Shown here piece after piece: positions 32,892-43,833 of a DNA stretch of 64,000 nucleotides. The first letter of the stretch is position 1; each line of letters begins with the position of its first letter. This DNA is from Wurfbainia villosa. Lineage: Eukaryota > Streptophyta > Magnoliopsida > Zingiberales > Zingiberaceae. The translations under genes were made by a program, and so were the position numbers. The notes beneath the pieces are model-generated. The model searched no databases and was not told the DNA's origin. It saw only the letters and a list, made by a program, of their open reading frames with translations. Where the stretch lies: the NCBI GenBank assembly GCA_025175895.1, contig CM046006.1, forward strand, positions 62,950,288 to 63,014,287, written 5' to 3'.

Positions 32892-34161
32892 GATCAATCT
32901 TAGAAATAAAAAACGAGCATATATGAGAAAATGATTTTTAAAATGCATCAATATACATTTATAAATCCCATTCATTTTTCGAATTTCAAAAAACCCCAAA
33001 ATCACTTCGGGAGATCGTAGGTCCATCTCCGAATGGGCTGATATCCATCATAGTTATGAACAACCTTGGAGAGAGTCCAACAAGCCATTCATAACTACGA
33101 CGGTAGGTATCTTCTATACCGATTGCATATCACGTATATGCAACTATCACAATGTGCTATCAACTAATTGAATGTTCACACATACATCGGGTTGTTAACA
33201 CATTAACAAGTATGCATCATATGCATAGCACCCAACTTCACCTCCCTTTACATCGACCTTGGAGAGAGTCCAACAAGCCGATGCTCCAGGTTAAAGCCAA
33301 CCCATTAATCGGGACATAGTTTTAATATGGTTAGAGCGCATTCAACCAATTAGCCCAGCTTGGAGAGAGTCCAACAACCAAAGCTAACGATTGACCTCTG
33401 ACTCTTACCATATTAGTATTAAACTATTCCATGGTTTGAACATATTCGGGTTCGAGCCGGGCTTGGAGAGAGTCCAACAACCCAAACAAGAAACGGAACT
33501 CTGGTTCTAACCATATTAATGGAAGGTGTAGGCTTTAATATTGTTTAAGGGTTTTTATGTCTCATCCTCTTTGCATGCAAATAACTATTATCTACATGGC
33601 ATGACATACATGGCATACATCTACATGTCACGACACGCATGACATAATGTTATGCATCTAATGCAATTACATGGCATACAATTATGTCATGTATATATTT
33701 CCTTATATGTCATAACTATTTATTGAAATAAAATATGTTTAAGATTTGATTCTCCAAATCAAATCATAATTAAATTAGGAAACAAATTTCCAAATCTAAT
33801 CACATATTTTATTCATGGAATTATTTGATTAAGGAAAATCTATTTAGGAAACCAATTTCCTAAATCATTAAAACTACTTATGGAAATAAAATATTTTAAG
33901 ATTTGATTTCTCAAATCAAATCATGATTAAATTAGGAAACAAATTTCCAGAATCTAATCAAATATTTTATTTATGGAAAATATCAATTTCCATAAATACT
34001 TCCAACTTTCCAAAAGTGGAAGATTTCCATAAATACTTCTAGACTTTCCAAAATTGAAAAAATACCATAAATACTTCTAAATTTCCAAAATTAGAAAATT
34101 TCCAGAAATACATTATGACTATCGCAAAATCATTTTACGATTATGTCGAAACACAACCTGG
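32892..34161 (-). other. 5' leader of Copia-B with hairpin repeats and AT-rich repeats
   Basis: 1.27 kb, non-coding. Four copies of TTGGA-GAGAG-TCCAA followed by CAA (33066, 33259, 33360 and 33463, each 15 bp) form small hairpins. Between 33735 and 33975 a ~95-bp AT-rich unit occurs twice. Between 33985 and 34115 a ~35-bp unit with CCATAAATACTTCYA occurs about three times. Confidence 0.75.
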
Positions 34162-34173
34162 GCTCTGATACCA
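34162..34173 (-). other. Primer binding site of Copia-B
   Basis: GCTCTGATACCA on plus (TGGTATCAGAGC on minus), one base from the LTR; initiator tRNA-Met type. Confidence 0.9.
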
Positions 34174-34174
34174 C

Positions 34175-36391
34175 TGTTGGGTTTCCGGCACCGCGGCGTG
34201 TGTGTGTTCGATCATGTTTCGTAAACATGAACACAGCGGAAGCAATTAAAAATAATAAATCTATATTTATTACAACACACACAACACACGCATGCTATTA
34301 CAACAAGTGTAGACATAACCGTAAATTAAAATTTGCAATAAAAGAAAATTATCTACGTTATACCTTCCGTATGACGTGTGGCGGGAACGACATCAACCGG
34401 AACGATCCTCGTAAGAATCGTCTCTATCCGTATCCACGCCGAGCTCCTCGGGATGACTTCGCTAAGTCACGAGCTTCATCTTCGTACGGGTTACTAGCCT
34501 CGTGTTGAATACGACGTGATCGAGAGATGATCACGATCCGAATCCAAATTCGGATCCTAAAACGAGTTCTCAAAACTCGCTTCTCCGGAGAGGTATTCGT
34601 CAACCAATTGAAGAATCCTTCGTCCTCCACCTCAGAGGATTACCGGAGATCAAATCCCCGGTAAGTTAGGCACTATCGGAGCACTAACCGTCGTCCAAAC
34701 GACGCTCCAACAACAAAGAAACAAGCTGTCCAGAAAAACTGGACAGCTTTTGGTGGAGGAATAGAGGCCGGCCAAGGAGAGATGGAAGCTCACCTTATCA
34801 CCGAACCTAGAGGAGATCACCGGAGGGTCGCCGGAGGTTCACCGGCTGAAGCTTGGTCGCCGGCAATGACTTGGACGGCGGCAAAAAGGCTGGGCGGCGG
34901 CACACCTAGGGTTGGCGCCGACTAGTGGAGGAGAGGGAGGGGGCGGCACAACTAGGTTGGGCGGCAACTCCAATTAGGGTTTTTGGATTAGGGTTTAAGC
35001 CCTATTTTATAGAGAACTAATTCTCTTAATGGTTAATGGATCATATCCATAAAGCCCATTAACCCGCTCCATTAAGATAAGTTAAAATAAACCAAACCAT
35101 GATGGTTTATTTTATGTTAAAACGAACCGAACCAACCTTTGGTTCATTCGTTTAATATAAACCAAACCCTTTGGTTTATTCTCATCCATTGGATTAGAAC
35201 CAAACCATTTTGGTCCATCCATTATGTCTTCATAAGACACGGCCCATCCACGCTTCCATTGCGACTGAAACAATTTCATGCTCGCTTTATGTTTGGTCCA
35301 ACCAAACATAGTTTCTCCCGGTCTGAGAATCCCATTCTCAAGCTCGTTTTAAATCCTTTGGATTACACTCGTTGTGCGTGTGACCAAATAGGTTCTCGGT
35401 TTATGTTGGCCTATAATTAACCATTAATTATAGCGATCATGAGTGGCACCTAGTAGTACATCATGATCCCCAATTAACCGAAAAGATCAACGGTTGATCG
35501 AACTATTTCTCAAACCCTTCAAGAGCTCGAATGAATCGTGCCCCATTCCTTCACTCATCTTATACCCACTTGGTTCAGGACATGGTCTATAGTGTCGGGC
35601 CCCACTAGGCTGACTACGTCACACCTAGCCCAAGTATCATTTCCTCGTCCTACGGATTCTAGTTACTCCACATGTATCGAAGAGTACCTTACTCTAAACA
35701 TGTAATGCTTTGGCCAAAGACTTTAGTAAAAATCCGACGAGAGGCCATGGGTATACATCTCCTCGCAAGGAGTGGTGAATCCTTTATAGGCTATTCAAAC
35801 ACCTTCGATCACTTCGACTTATACCCAATCATCCCGGGTCCACATCTCCGTAGAGATGTTTGCTTAAGATTCAAAGCATAAGTCTCCATGATCAAGATGA
35901 CTTGAATACCGCAAGTCAAAGGAACATCGCACTTAAGCCACAGTAAGAACTTCATTGACATATCTATATATGCAGAGAACCATATGAAGTCTTACGACTG
36001 GTCACTCCAATGAACTAGTTACCATAACTAGCATCCACGATTAACTCCGGACATCTCTATGTCTCCAGCCAGTGAGAATCAGCTGCTTGGATACACCAAG
36101 GAGTATACCTTGTGCTAGTCTCGACAGAATTGATGGTGTCCAGATCCATCAATTCATCGACTAGGGATAATTCCGATACATCACAATTACACATGTAGAG
36201 ATACTCACTAGTTGTGATCTAATCACAAATTCTCTCATGCTGTGAATCACATCGTGGACATTCAGTAAATGAGTTTAAGATCCAATCAAATACATGAAAC
36301 ATGTATACTCAAATAGTGAATCTTCATTTATCATATAAATGGTTCATACATAAGGCGATTGCCTTAGGACATCTCTCATATATTACTAACA
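34175..36391 (-). repeat. 5' LTR of Copia-B
   Basis: 2,217 bp, uninterrupted; it shows the empty Athila-1 site at 35297-35308. A TATA-like TATAAAATAG on minus lies at about 35004-35013. Short ORFs inside it are not conserved as proteins. Confidence 0.92.
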
Positions 36392-36396
36392 CTCAA

Positions 36397-36925
36397 AGCA
36401 TACAAGACATTAGAACGAGTACATAGCATATCGTACATGATAAATCCTATGGCAGATGCATAAGGGATCTTATCCATGTGGTTTCTCTCCTCTCTAGAAG
36501 ATGGAATTTGAGTCTTCGAAATACTCACACCATGTGACATCGGTAGAAATCTTTTCATAGAATTCTACATGGCAAACCGTAGTAATACCGTGTCAATATA
36601 TGTACTCTGACTTAGGCCAAGCAATCTCTTAGATCTATCTCTATAGATATTGATGCCTAGAATACAGACTGCTTCACCTAAGTCCTTCATTGAGAAACAC
36701 TTCCCCAGCCAAGTCTTTATAAACTTTGCGAAGGGATGTCATTCCCAATGAGTAGTATGTTATCCACATATAATACAAGGAAGACAACTGTGTTTCCATT
36801 AACCCTCTTGTAGACACAGGGTTCATCTTCATTCTTGATGAAACTAAACTGTTTGATTGCATCATCGAATCGAAGATTCCAGCTCCGAGAATCTTGCTTT
36901 AGCCCATAAATGGACCTTTGCATCA
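36397..36925 (-). pseudogene. pol: RT fragment of Copia-A copy 1
   Basis: Contains IYGLKQDSRSWN and FSFIKNEDEPCVYKR. The catalytic motif reads YVDN in place of YVDD (near 36770). It continues the RT remnant at 15125-15748 across the Copia-B insertion and TSD ctcaa. At about 36918-36930 it joins gag DNA directly, so the N-terminal RT, integrase and protease were deleted. Confidence 0.82.
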
Positions 36926-36929
36926 TCTT

Positions 36930-37107
36930 CATTCGTGAGGCAGTGGCAGGAGGTGCTTCCGGAATGGGCTACTCCAGGACGTACAGTTTTCTTTTTTTTT
37001 TTTAGAACAATTCTCAGATTCTTGTACCAGTCTAAGAAATTAGCTCCATTGAGCTTGTCCTTCTCAAGGACAGAATGCAGGGAGAGAGTGTTCGTGTTTG
37101 ACGACAT
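36930..37107 (-). pseudogene. gag: Gag N-terminal fragment of Copia-A copy 1
   Basis: Starts at the ATG at 37107 (MSSNTNTLSLHSVLEKDKL) and has NGANFLDWYKNLRIVLK, the standard copia Gag start. It then runs through an A-tract-caused shift into about 20 recognisable residues before the deletion junction with RT. The remaining capsid and knuckle are absent. Confidence 0.8.
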
Positions 37108-37732
37108 GGCAATCTACAACATAAATAATGCAGAAATTAAATATCATATTCCATTTATCATTTAATTAGGTCTTTAATTAAATGATGCTCCCACTGAATT
37201 TTAGGACTTTTGTAGAATCGAGTCATGGATGTGGTCAAACCACACTACTAGATTCATACCAACTAGCTATAATTCTCGCGGGACAAGATCCACATCATAC
37301 TACGCCTTGAGTTAGCTTTAGCTAAATCACCCAAGACTTAGTATGATTGGTAGGTAACAAATTACCAATTACATCTCTATGCAACTCTTGTTTATAGGAT
37401 CAAGATCCACATTTACAAAAAAAACTTGAGTTAGCTTTGGTTAAATCGCCCAAGATTTAGTGTAAATGTGATCTTATCCTATCTTTCCAACTATTGGAAT
37501 ATGCCTATAGTTTTACCCAATCCAATTGAGTTAACTAGTTTCACTCAATCTAATTAAGTTTATTCTCACCCAAGCTTTGATAGGCGGGACCAAGATTGTC
37601 CCTCCGCACCCTACCAAGATAATATGCGTTGCTCTGCTTTGGCAGATTCAACAACAACAAATTATCGAGGTAGTGATGAGTATCAAAACTTGGTAGGCAT
37701 TTCGAGTTGACTTGATTAAGATCTAATCTAAT

Positions 37733-37830
<98 letters not shown>

Positions 37831-38525
37831 TAATTTGTGATGAGGTCATGGCCCTATTACGATCTTCTCAAGCCAATGAGAAGATCGGACGGTCAACTTA
37901 GGGTTAGTGGCTTCTCCAAGCGCCTCCTTTGATCGCCATGTGTCGTCGGCACCCTCCTCGTAACTCCGTCTACGAGTGGACTTTCCACCGCTTTATTTTG
38001 TACATTACAAACATGAAACTCGAGTTACATTCGAGTCTAAAATCTATTTACAATAGGAATATATAATAAGGGAGGCACGATGCACAGGTCGCATATCATA
38101 TACAACATGCACAACACTAAAAACGGCGCGCAAGCCGTATTATGAATTACAATATAATTTTATCCAATCACATTGAGGTTTTTGGGCCATGACCATCACA
38201 ATATTATACATTATTCTAAATTATGTATTTTACATAAATTTCTATAATTTTCCTACCTTTTTCTCAATTTTATGAGTCACAACTCTGCAGCGGTCCCGCT
38301 AAGCGATTTTCGAGCGTGATCGCGGGACAATGCCCCTTGCGGGGTTAGGGGCAGCACCCCTTCTCGCAAAATGAATCTTGCGATTATCCCATACCGATCT
38401 TACAGTGCCTTAAGTTGTTGTCCCAAGAAACAAAAATGAGACCTTGTCGTTTCGGAGAGTTTTTCTCGGTGGTTGAATCCTATAAGTGTCCAAACACTTG
38501 TTGCTTCGACTCTACAAGAAAAATA
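37108..38525 (-). other. Leader of Copia-A copy 1
   Basis: 1.4 kb of non-coding DNA. Two 37-bp copies of CTTGAGTTAGCTTTR... lie at 37306-37342 and 37425-37461. A TA microsatellite is at 37738-37827. GC-rich dyads lie around 38290-38380 (GTCCCGC with GCGGGAC, TGCCCC with GGGGCA). The SireA-2 solo LTR with TSD aaata follows. Confidence 0.65.
37738..37827. repeat. (TA)n microsatellite
   Basis: About 45 TA units with one CTA break, in the Copia-A leader. Confidence 0.95.
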
Positions 38526-39907
38526 TGTTGGTGCAATCGGCCCAGGTTGACTCGAGTTTGACTTGAGTAGTACCTTGATAGTATTTTGATGATAGACAAA
38601 ACTCATGACATGAGATTGTCATGGGAAAGCCCAACATGGTGTTGGCATGGAAAATCCAAGCATGGAGCTTGGTGTGGGAAAAGTTCAATGCATTGCGAAG
38701 CCGTGCGCTTGGTGCATGTGGGAAGTCTTGAGGACTTGGTATGTTCACTAGGCTCGGGGTCCTTGAGTCGGTGAAGGATGTCATTGCGAAGTTGTGCGCT
38801 TGGTGCATCCGAGGGACCGCCGAACGGGGAGCGAATGGAGTGAGGCCAAAGGGAAGCATACTTCGAGGGCATGAGACGTGAAGGATGGCGTTGCGAAGCC
38901 GTGCACTTGGCGCATCCGAGGGACGTAGGCCAAGGGAAGAGAGCTTCAGTGGGGAACTCCATGAGGGATAAGGTCGACTTGGCCAAGTGGCTAAGACTGA
39001 ATGTCGGAGGCTCAAACTTGATGTTTGAGGGTTTACCCGATGGTCGGATGCTCAAACAACTTGGTGTTTGAGGTTTTGCCCGACAGCAGTCGACTGGCAC
39101 AGGTGCCAGTTTGACTGGTGTTAGACTTGCTATTTTGTGCTTGGCAGTCAACTGATGTCGACAGTAGTTGACTGTCAAGGGATGACAGTCGACTGATGGG
39201 AATATCGTGAGCACAGAACGCTCCATAGCCGACTAGGCAGTCGACTACTAGGTCGCCAGTCGACTGCCATGGACTGGCAGTCGACTGGTAGGTGATCCGT
39301 TGGAACTTATCCAACGTGGATCTGGCCGTTCTGAGACAACGACTATAGGGGCAGTCGACTGGGGCCTTTTGGCAGTCGACTGCTGGGCGCAAAAATAGCT
39401 TGATGCAGGTTATAAATGGAGCTCAAGTGGGAGGATTTTGCCAAGACTTTAAGGAAGCGATTGGAGGGGAATTGTTGCTGCATTCCAGTCCTTCAAGAGC
39501 CATCCAAAGCAAGCAACAAGAAAGGGTTCAAAGCAAAGAGTTGTAAAGCATTCTTTACTTGTATTTCTTAGTGTCTTTGTATTTCTTGTAGTATTACTGT
39601 TGTAATAGCTTGTGATAGGTTTCTCCACCTCCGATGTGTAGTCGAGAAGGAGTTTTATTAGTGTCGTGCGCATAACTAGAGCTCGGTGAGCTCGCCCGTG
39701 GAGTAGGAACCATTCGGTTCCTACTCCACGTATATCGTGTTGTCTCTTGTGTGATTGTATTTGTTGTTAGTATTCATATTTGTATTAGTATTCCACTACG
39801 CTAATAACAATTGTAGAAGAGCACGCAATGAGAACGAGCAAATTCCACCATCGAACGACAGAGGGCTATTCACCCCCCTCTAGCCAGCCACATATATCGA
39901 CCCTACA
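38526..39907 (+). repeat. SireA-2: solo LTR, SireA ends with SireB-like middle
   Basis: 1,382 bp flanked by TSD aaata (38521-38525, 39908-39912), with no internal region, so a solo LTR left by LTR-LTR recombination. The start (TGTTGGTGCAATCGGCCC) and the last ~800 bp (GTCGACTG zone, TATAAATGGAGCTC near 39411) are SireA-like. 38690-39080 instead resembles the SireB LTR (GTGCGCTTGGTGCATCC, CTCAAAC...TTTGAGG). Overlapping ORFs are not real genes. Confidence 0.88.
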
Positions 39908-39912
39908 AAATA

Positions 39913-40032
39913 CTCACAAAATATATAAAATTAGGAAAATTAGAGAAACTTACAGATCTGTAACTTTTCATATCTAATACAAAAATTATAAATATAAACA
40001 TGTACATGCTTCGCACGTGGCTCTGATACTAC
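39913..40032 (-). other. Leader start and PBS of Copia-A copy 1
   Basis: Internal DNA next to the LTR, with PBS 40020-40031 (TAGTATCAGAGC on minus, one mismatch to the usual TGGTATCAGAGC). It shows that the LTR at 40033-41833 is a 5' LTR for copy 1. Confidence 0.75.
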
Positions 40033-41833
40033 TGTTAGACTATCCGAGCCGCAAAAATCGCTTTTTGCATTACGGAAACCTCGGAAGCCGGCCATGGATC
40101 CGTGCAAAGATAAATAAAAATTTCATGTACATGTTTATCTACACTAGATCTACCTTAGATCTACATGGGAAGAGTGTTACCCTTGTAGCGGAGGCCTTCA
40201 CTTATCCCGCTTGTCCAAAAGGTTGCCGAATCTCGTAGAGTATCAAGTGTACACTCCTCTACACGTATCCACACAGACAAAAAGTGGAGAGAACCACTTA
40301 GAGTGTGCTAGCACCCTTGGGAGGTCTCGGTAAAGGAGGAGAGGGAGAGAAGAGGAGAGGAGAAGGAAGAAGAAGACTTGAATTCCTCACTTAATTCACT
40401 TTGGCTGGCCACTTAATGGAGTTTAAAAACATCCGTGTAATACCAAAAGCCATGGCTCTTGGTCTTCCTCATGAGGTGGCACACCATGATGTGCCCATGA
40501 TGATGTGGAACATCATCATTGGCCGGCCCTATGCCAAGTCACCATGAAGTGGCATTTGGTCAAGTCAAACTTGACCCTTCATCTTCCCTCTCAAGTCAAG
40601 TCAAACTTGACCTCTTATCTCCCATGGTTGATCAAATTCAACCTTTGATTCAAGTCAATTTATTTTAATGAATCTCTATTCATTAGTTTAAATTGACTCA
40701 ATGAATCAAATCTAAATTAGACTCATTCAACACTTGAATCAAATTGAGTCCAACTCAATTAGTCTTATTTGGATTACTCTTAATACAATTTGGTTCATCA
40801 CATGAACATAATCCTCTTGCTCCATCATATGAACCTAATCTCCATCTAATTTCCCTTTGTTTGTGACCCTATAGGTTCTTGTAATGTTGGCAATTCTCCT
40901 AAACTGATTTAGAAACATAAGCAATGAGCGGTATCTAGCAACACATCATTGCTACCCAAGTTACAAGAATGTTGAGATCCAACATCACATTTGTGACTAC
41001 TAATTGTGGCTCTCACAATATGTGACAAAGTCCCTCTATCCTTGACATCTAGATTAAACAATTGAGGCATAGATCATGTCATCCTCTGTACAATCTATAT
41101 CTTAAACTCCAAGTAGACTCACTCTAATCAAATGAGCTCAATATCTCATATTGACTCATTTGGGCATGGCCATGCACTTAGTGGTCTCACTCTATCAAGA
41201 ATCATGATATCACTCCCATTATATAGGAAGGATAGATTCCATCTACATCACTCACATCCCTCCGCATAATTTGTTACATACCTAGTAATCGCCTTTATAG
41301 CCCACCCATTTACGGGTGACGTTTGACAAAGTCAAAGTATGCAACTCCTTATGTAGGGAACCATGGTGACTTCAGGTCCAAGGACTAATAGTCATACTAA
41401 TAGTCACATGAGAAAGTATATAACACTCATATAATGATCCATGATACTTTCTCATGGCGGGTCATTCAGTACACATTCTTTAATGCATACCCATGTGTCA
41501 ACTTGATATCTCATATCCATGACTTGTGAGATCAAGTCATCGAGTTGACCTACATGCTAGTCTCTTCGCATTAATATTGTCCCTGAATATTAATACTTGA
41601 CTAGAAATAATTAAAAGTAGTATTCTCTATATCATCTCATTATCGATTCTACCAATCGATTGATATAGATAAGAACCTTCTACTCAAGGATGCTATTATA
41701 CTTAGTTATTTGGCACCAATACAAGTAAATATAATAACCATAAAGAAATGCCTTTATAAATATATATAGGAATATGATACAACAAGTCCATGCAATAATC
41801 ATCACATGATCGGCTCTAGGGCTTTCACTAATA
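40033..41833 (-). repeat. Copia-A shared LTR
   Basis: 1,801 bp, TGTTAGACTATCC to TTTCACTAATA (CA end mutated to TA). PBS and leader lie on one side and a PPT complement plus RNase H on the other. It therefore serves as 5' LTR of copy 1 and 3' LTR of copy 2. Its last 1.2 kb matches 13927-15124. Confidence 0.88.
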
Positions 41834-43466
41834 ATCTCCCACTAGCACTAGTGTCAATCACTGTAGTATCTAATACCCAATGACCTTGTGTGACCATCAT
41901 GTTTTTTCTTTAACAAAGCCTTGGTCAAGGGATCTGCAACGTTAGCCTCTGTGGGTACTTTGCAAATCTTCACATCTCCTCTATCGATAATCTCTCAATT
42001 GAGATGGAAGCAACGTAGTATGTGTTTGGTCCGCTAGTGTGAGCAAGGTTCCTTAGCCTGCGCAATCGCTCCATTGTTGTCACAATAGAGCTCTATAGGA
42101 TCTGCTATGCTAGGAACCACCCCAAGCTCAGTAATGAACTTGCAAATCCAAACTGCCTCCTTTGTTGCCTCTGATGCAGCAATATACTCGGCCTCTGTTG
42201 TAGAATCAGCAACTGTGTCCTACTTCGAACTCTTCCACATCACAACGCCACCATTCAAGCAAAACACGAACCCTGGTTGTGATCTTTATTCATCCTGGTG
42301 AGTTTGGAAGCTGACATCACTGTAACCCTTTACAGCTAGTTCCCTATCGCCTCCTAATATCAAGAAATATTCTTTATTCCTTCTCAAGTACTTAAGAATA
42401 TTCTTGACCGCTATCCAATGATGCTCACCTGGATTTGACTGGTATCATCTCATCATGCTCAAAGCATACGAGACATCAGGACGAGTACATAGCATGGCGT
42501 ACATGATAGATCCTATGGCAGATGCATAAGGGATCTTATCCATGCGGTCTCTCTCCTCTCTAAAAGAGGGACTTTGAGTCTTCGAAATACTCACACCATG
42601 TGACATCAGCAGAAATTCCTTCTTGGAATTCTACATGGCACACCGTAGTAATATCGTGTCAATATATGTACTCTGACTTAGGCCAAGCAATCTCTTAGAT
42701 CTATCTCTATAGATCTTGATGCTTAGAATACTGGCTGCTTCACCTAAATCCTTCATTGAGAAACACTTCCCCAGCCAAGTCTTCATAGACTGTAGCGAAG
42801 GGATGTCATTCCCAATGAGTTGTCATCCACATATAATACAAGGAAGACAACTGTGTTCCCATTAACCCTCTTGTAGACACAGGATTCATCTTCATTCTTG
42901 ATGAAACCAAACTGTTTGATCGCATCATCGAATTAAAGATTTCAGCTCTGAGAAGCTTGCTTTAGCCCATAAATGGACATTTACAGTTTGCATACTTTTC
43001 CAGTATCCTGTGGATCTACAAAACCCTCAGATTGTGTCATGTACACATCCTCAAGCAAGTTTCCATTCAAAAATACAGTTTTGACATCCATCTGTCATAT
43101 CTCATAATCGTGGTACACTGCAATAGCAAGCATGATCCGAATGGACTTAAACATCGCAACTAGAGAAAAGGTTTCATCATAGTCAATACCATGAATTTGC
43201 TTGAAATCTTTAGCCACCAATCGACCCTTATAGGTATGCGTAAGTCCATCCATGTCAGTCTTTCTCTTAAAGACCCACTTACACCTAATGGGTTTGATGC
43301 CTTTAGGTGGATCAACCAAAGTCCATACTTGGTTAGTGTACATAGATTCCATCTCGGATCTCATGGCCTCTAGCCATTTCTCAGAATCTGGGCTCATCAT
43401 AGCTTCCTGATAGGAGGTAAGCTCATTCTCAACGAGCATAACGTCATCATGGTTAGACAAGAGAAA
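41834..43466 (-). pseudogene. pol: RNase H and RT of Copia-A copy 2
   Basis: RNase H remnants lie at 41870-42300. RT follows to 43460: WTLVDPPKGIKPIRCKWVFKR and GIDYDETFSLVAMFKS in the frame 43460-43095, then a stop at the DVKT block, LKQAS-like text, and a YVDD followed by a small deletion (near 42825). The frame breaks at 43466, where SireB-2 LTR sequence begins. Homologous blocks in copy 1 lie at 36397-36925 and 15125-15748. Confidence 0.82.
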
Positions 43467-43773
43467 TGTTGTAAGAGGGAGTGGATTTTGTAAGAAAGGT
43501 TTACCTCCACCTTAAAGGAGAGATTAGTGATTGTTGAGGGAGTGATTCGCCGAACAAATCGGTCGTGGATTAGCGGCAAGGGTCGTAAACTATGTTACAT
43601 CTCCGAGTTTGCGTTTGCTCTCTTCTTTTCTCTTTGTATTTGTCTTAATTGTTTGTTTAGCTTTGTTTCCACTGCGCTAACATTAATTGTAGACAATCAA
43701 GAAGCGAGAGAATTCCATCATACATATCGAGGGCTATTCACCCCCCTCTAGCCGGGCCACCGATCCTCTAACA
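43467..43773 (+). repeat. SireB-2 5' LTR, terminal fragment
   Basis: Matches 49177-49462 plus 51794-51812 of its own 3' LTR. It begins abruptly at TTGTAAGAGGG and ends CCTCTAACA before AG and the PBS TGGTATCAGAGC (43776-43787). Confidence 0.88.
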
Positions 43774-43833
43774 AGTGGTATCAGAGCGAGGAGCTTGTCG
43801 ACGGACTCATCGCCAAAACAAGCACGACAAGAA

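Larger units (their letters stand above)
15754..36391 (-). mobile_element. Copia-B: full-length Ty1/copia element carrying an Athila insertion
   Basis: 5' LTR 36391-34175, PBS 34173-34162, leader, gag, pol, PPT and 3' LTR 29192-15754 (interrupted by Athila-1). TSD ctcaa at 15749-15753 and 36392-36396. The empty site is visible in the tandem sister at about 42455-42465 (atgctcaaagcatac). Without Athila-1 it is about 9.4 kb. By eye the LTRs differ by only a few percent, so it is comparatively young. The RT/RNase H wording (IYGLKQASRSWN) fits the Tork/Angela side of copia, but lineage is not certain. Confidence 0.92.
13927..43466 (-). mobile_element. Copia-A: tandem pair of Ty1/copia elements sharing one LTR, heavily interrupted
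   Basis: Copy 1, read on minus from right to left: 5' LTR 41833-40033, PBS, leader (39908-40018 and 37108-38525, split by a solo SireA LTR), gag start, deletion junction, RT part 36925-36392, insertion of Copia-B, RT/RNase H remnant 15748-15125, then a 3' LTR part 15124-13927 cut by Tekay-1. The LTR at 40033-41833 is followed on its other side by RNase H and RT of a second copy (41834-43466), so it also serves as that copy's 3' LTR. Copy 2 breaks at 43466. The LTR termini TGTTAG...CTAAYA are inverted. Confidence 0.78.

Noticed and set aside
38512..39392. Minus-strand ORFs of 119-207 codons over SireA-2
   Set aside because: They lie wholly inside a solo LTR, overlap each other in different frames, and are not retained in sister LTRs.
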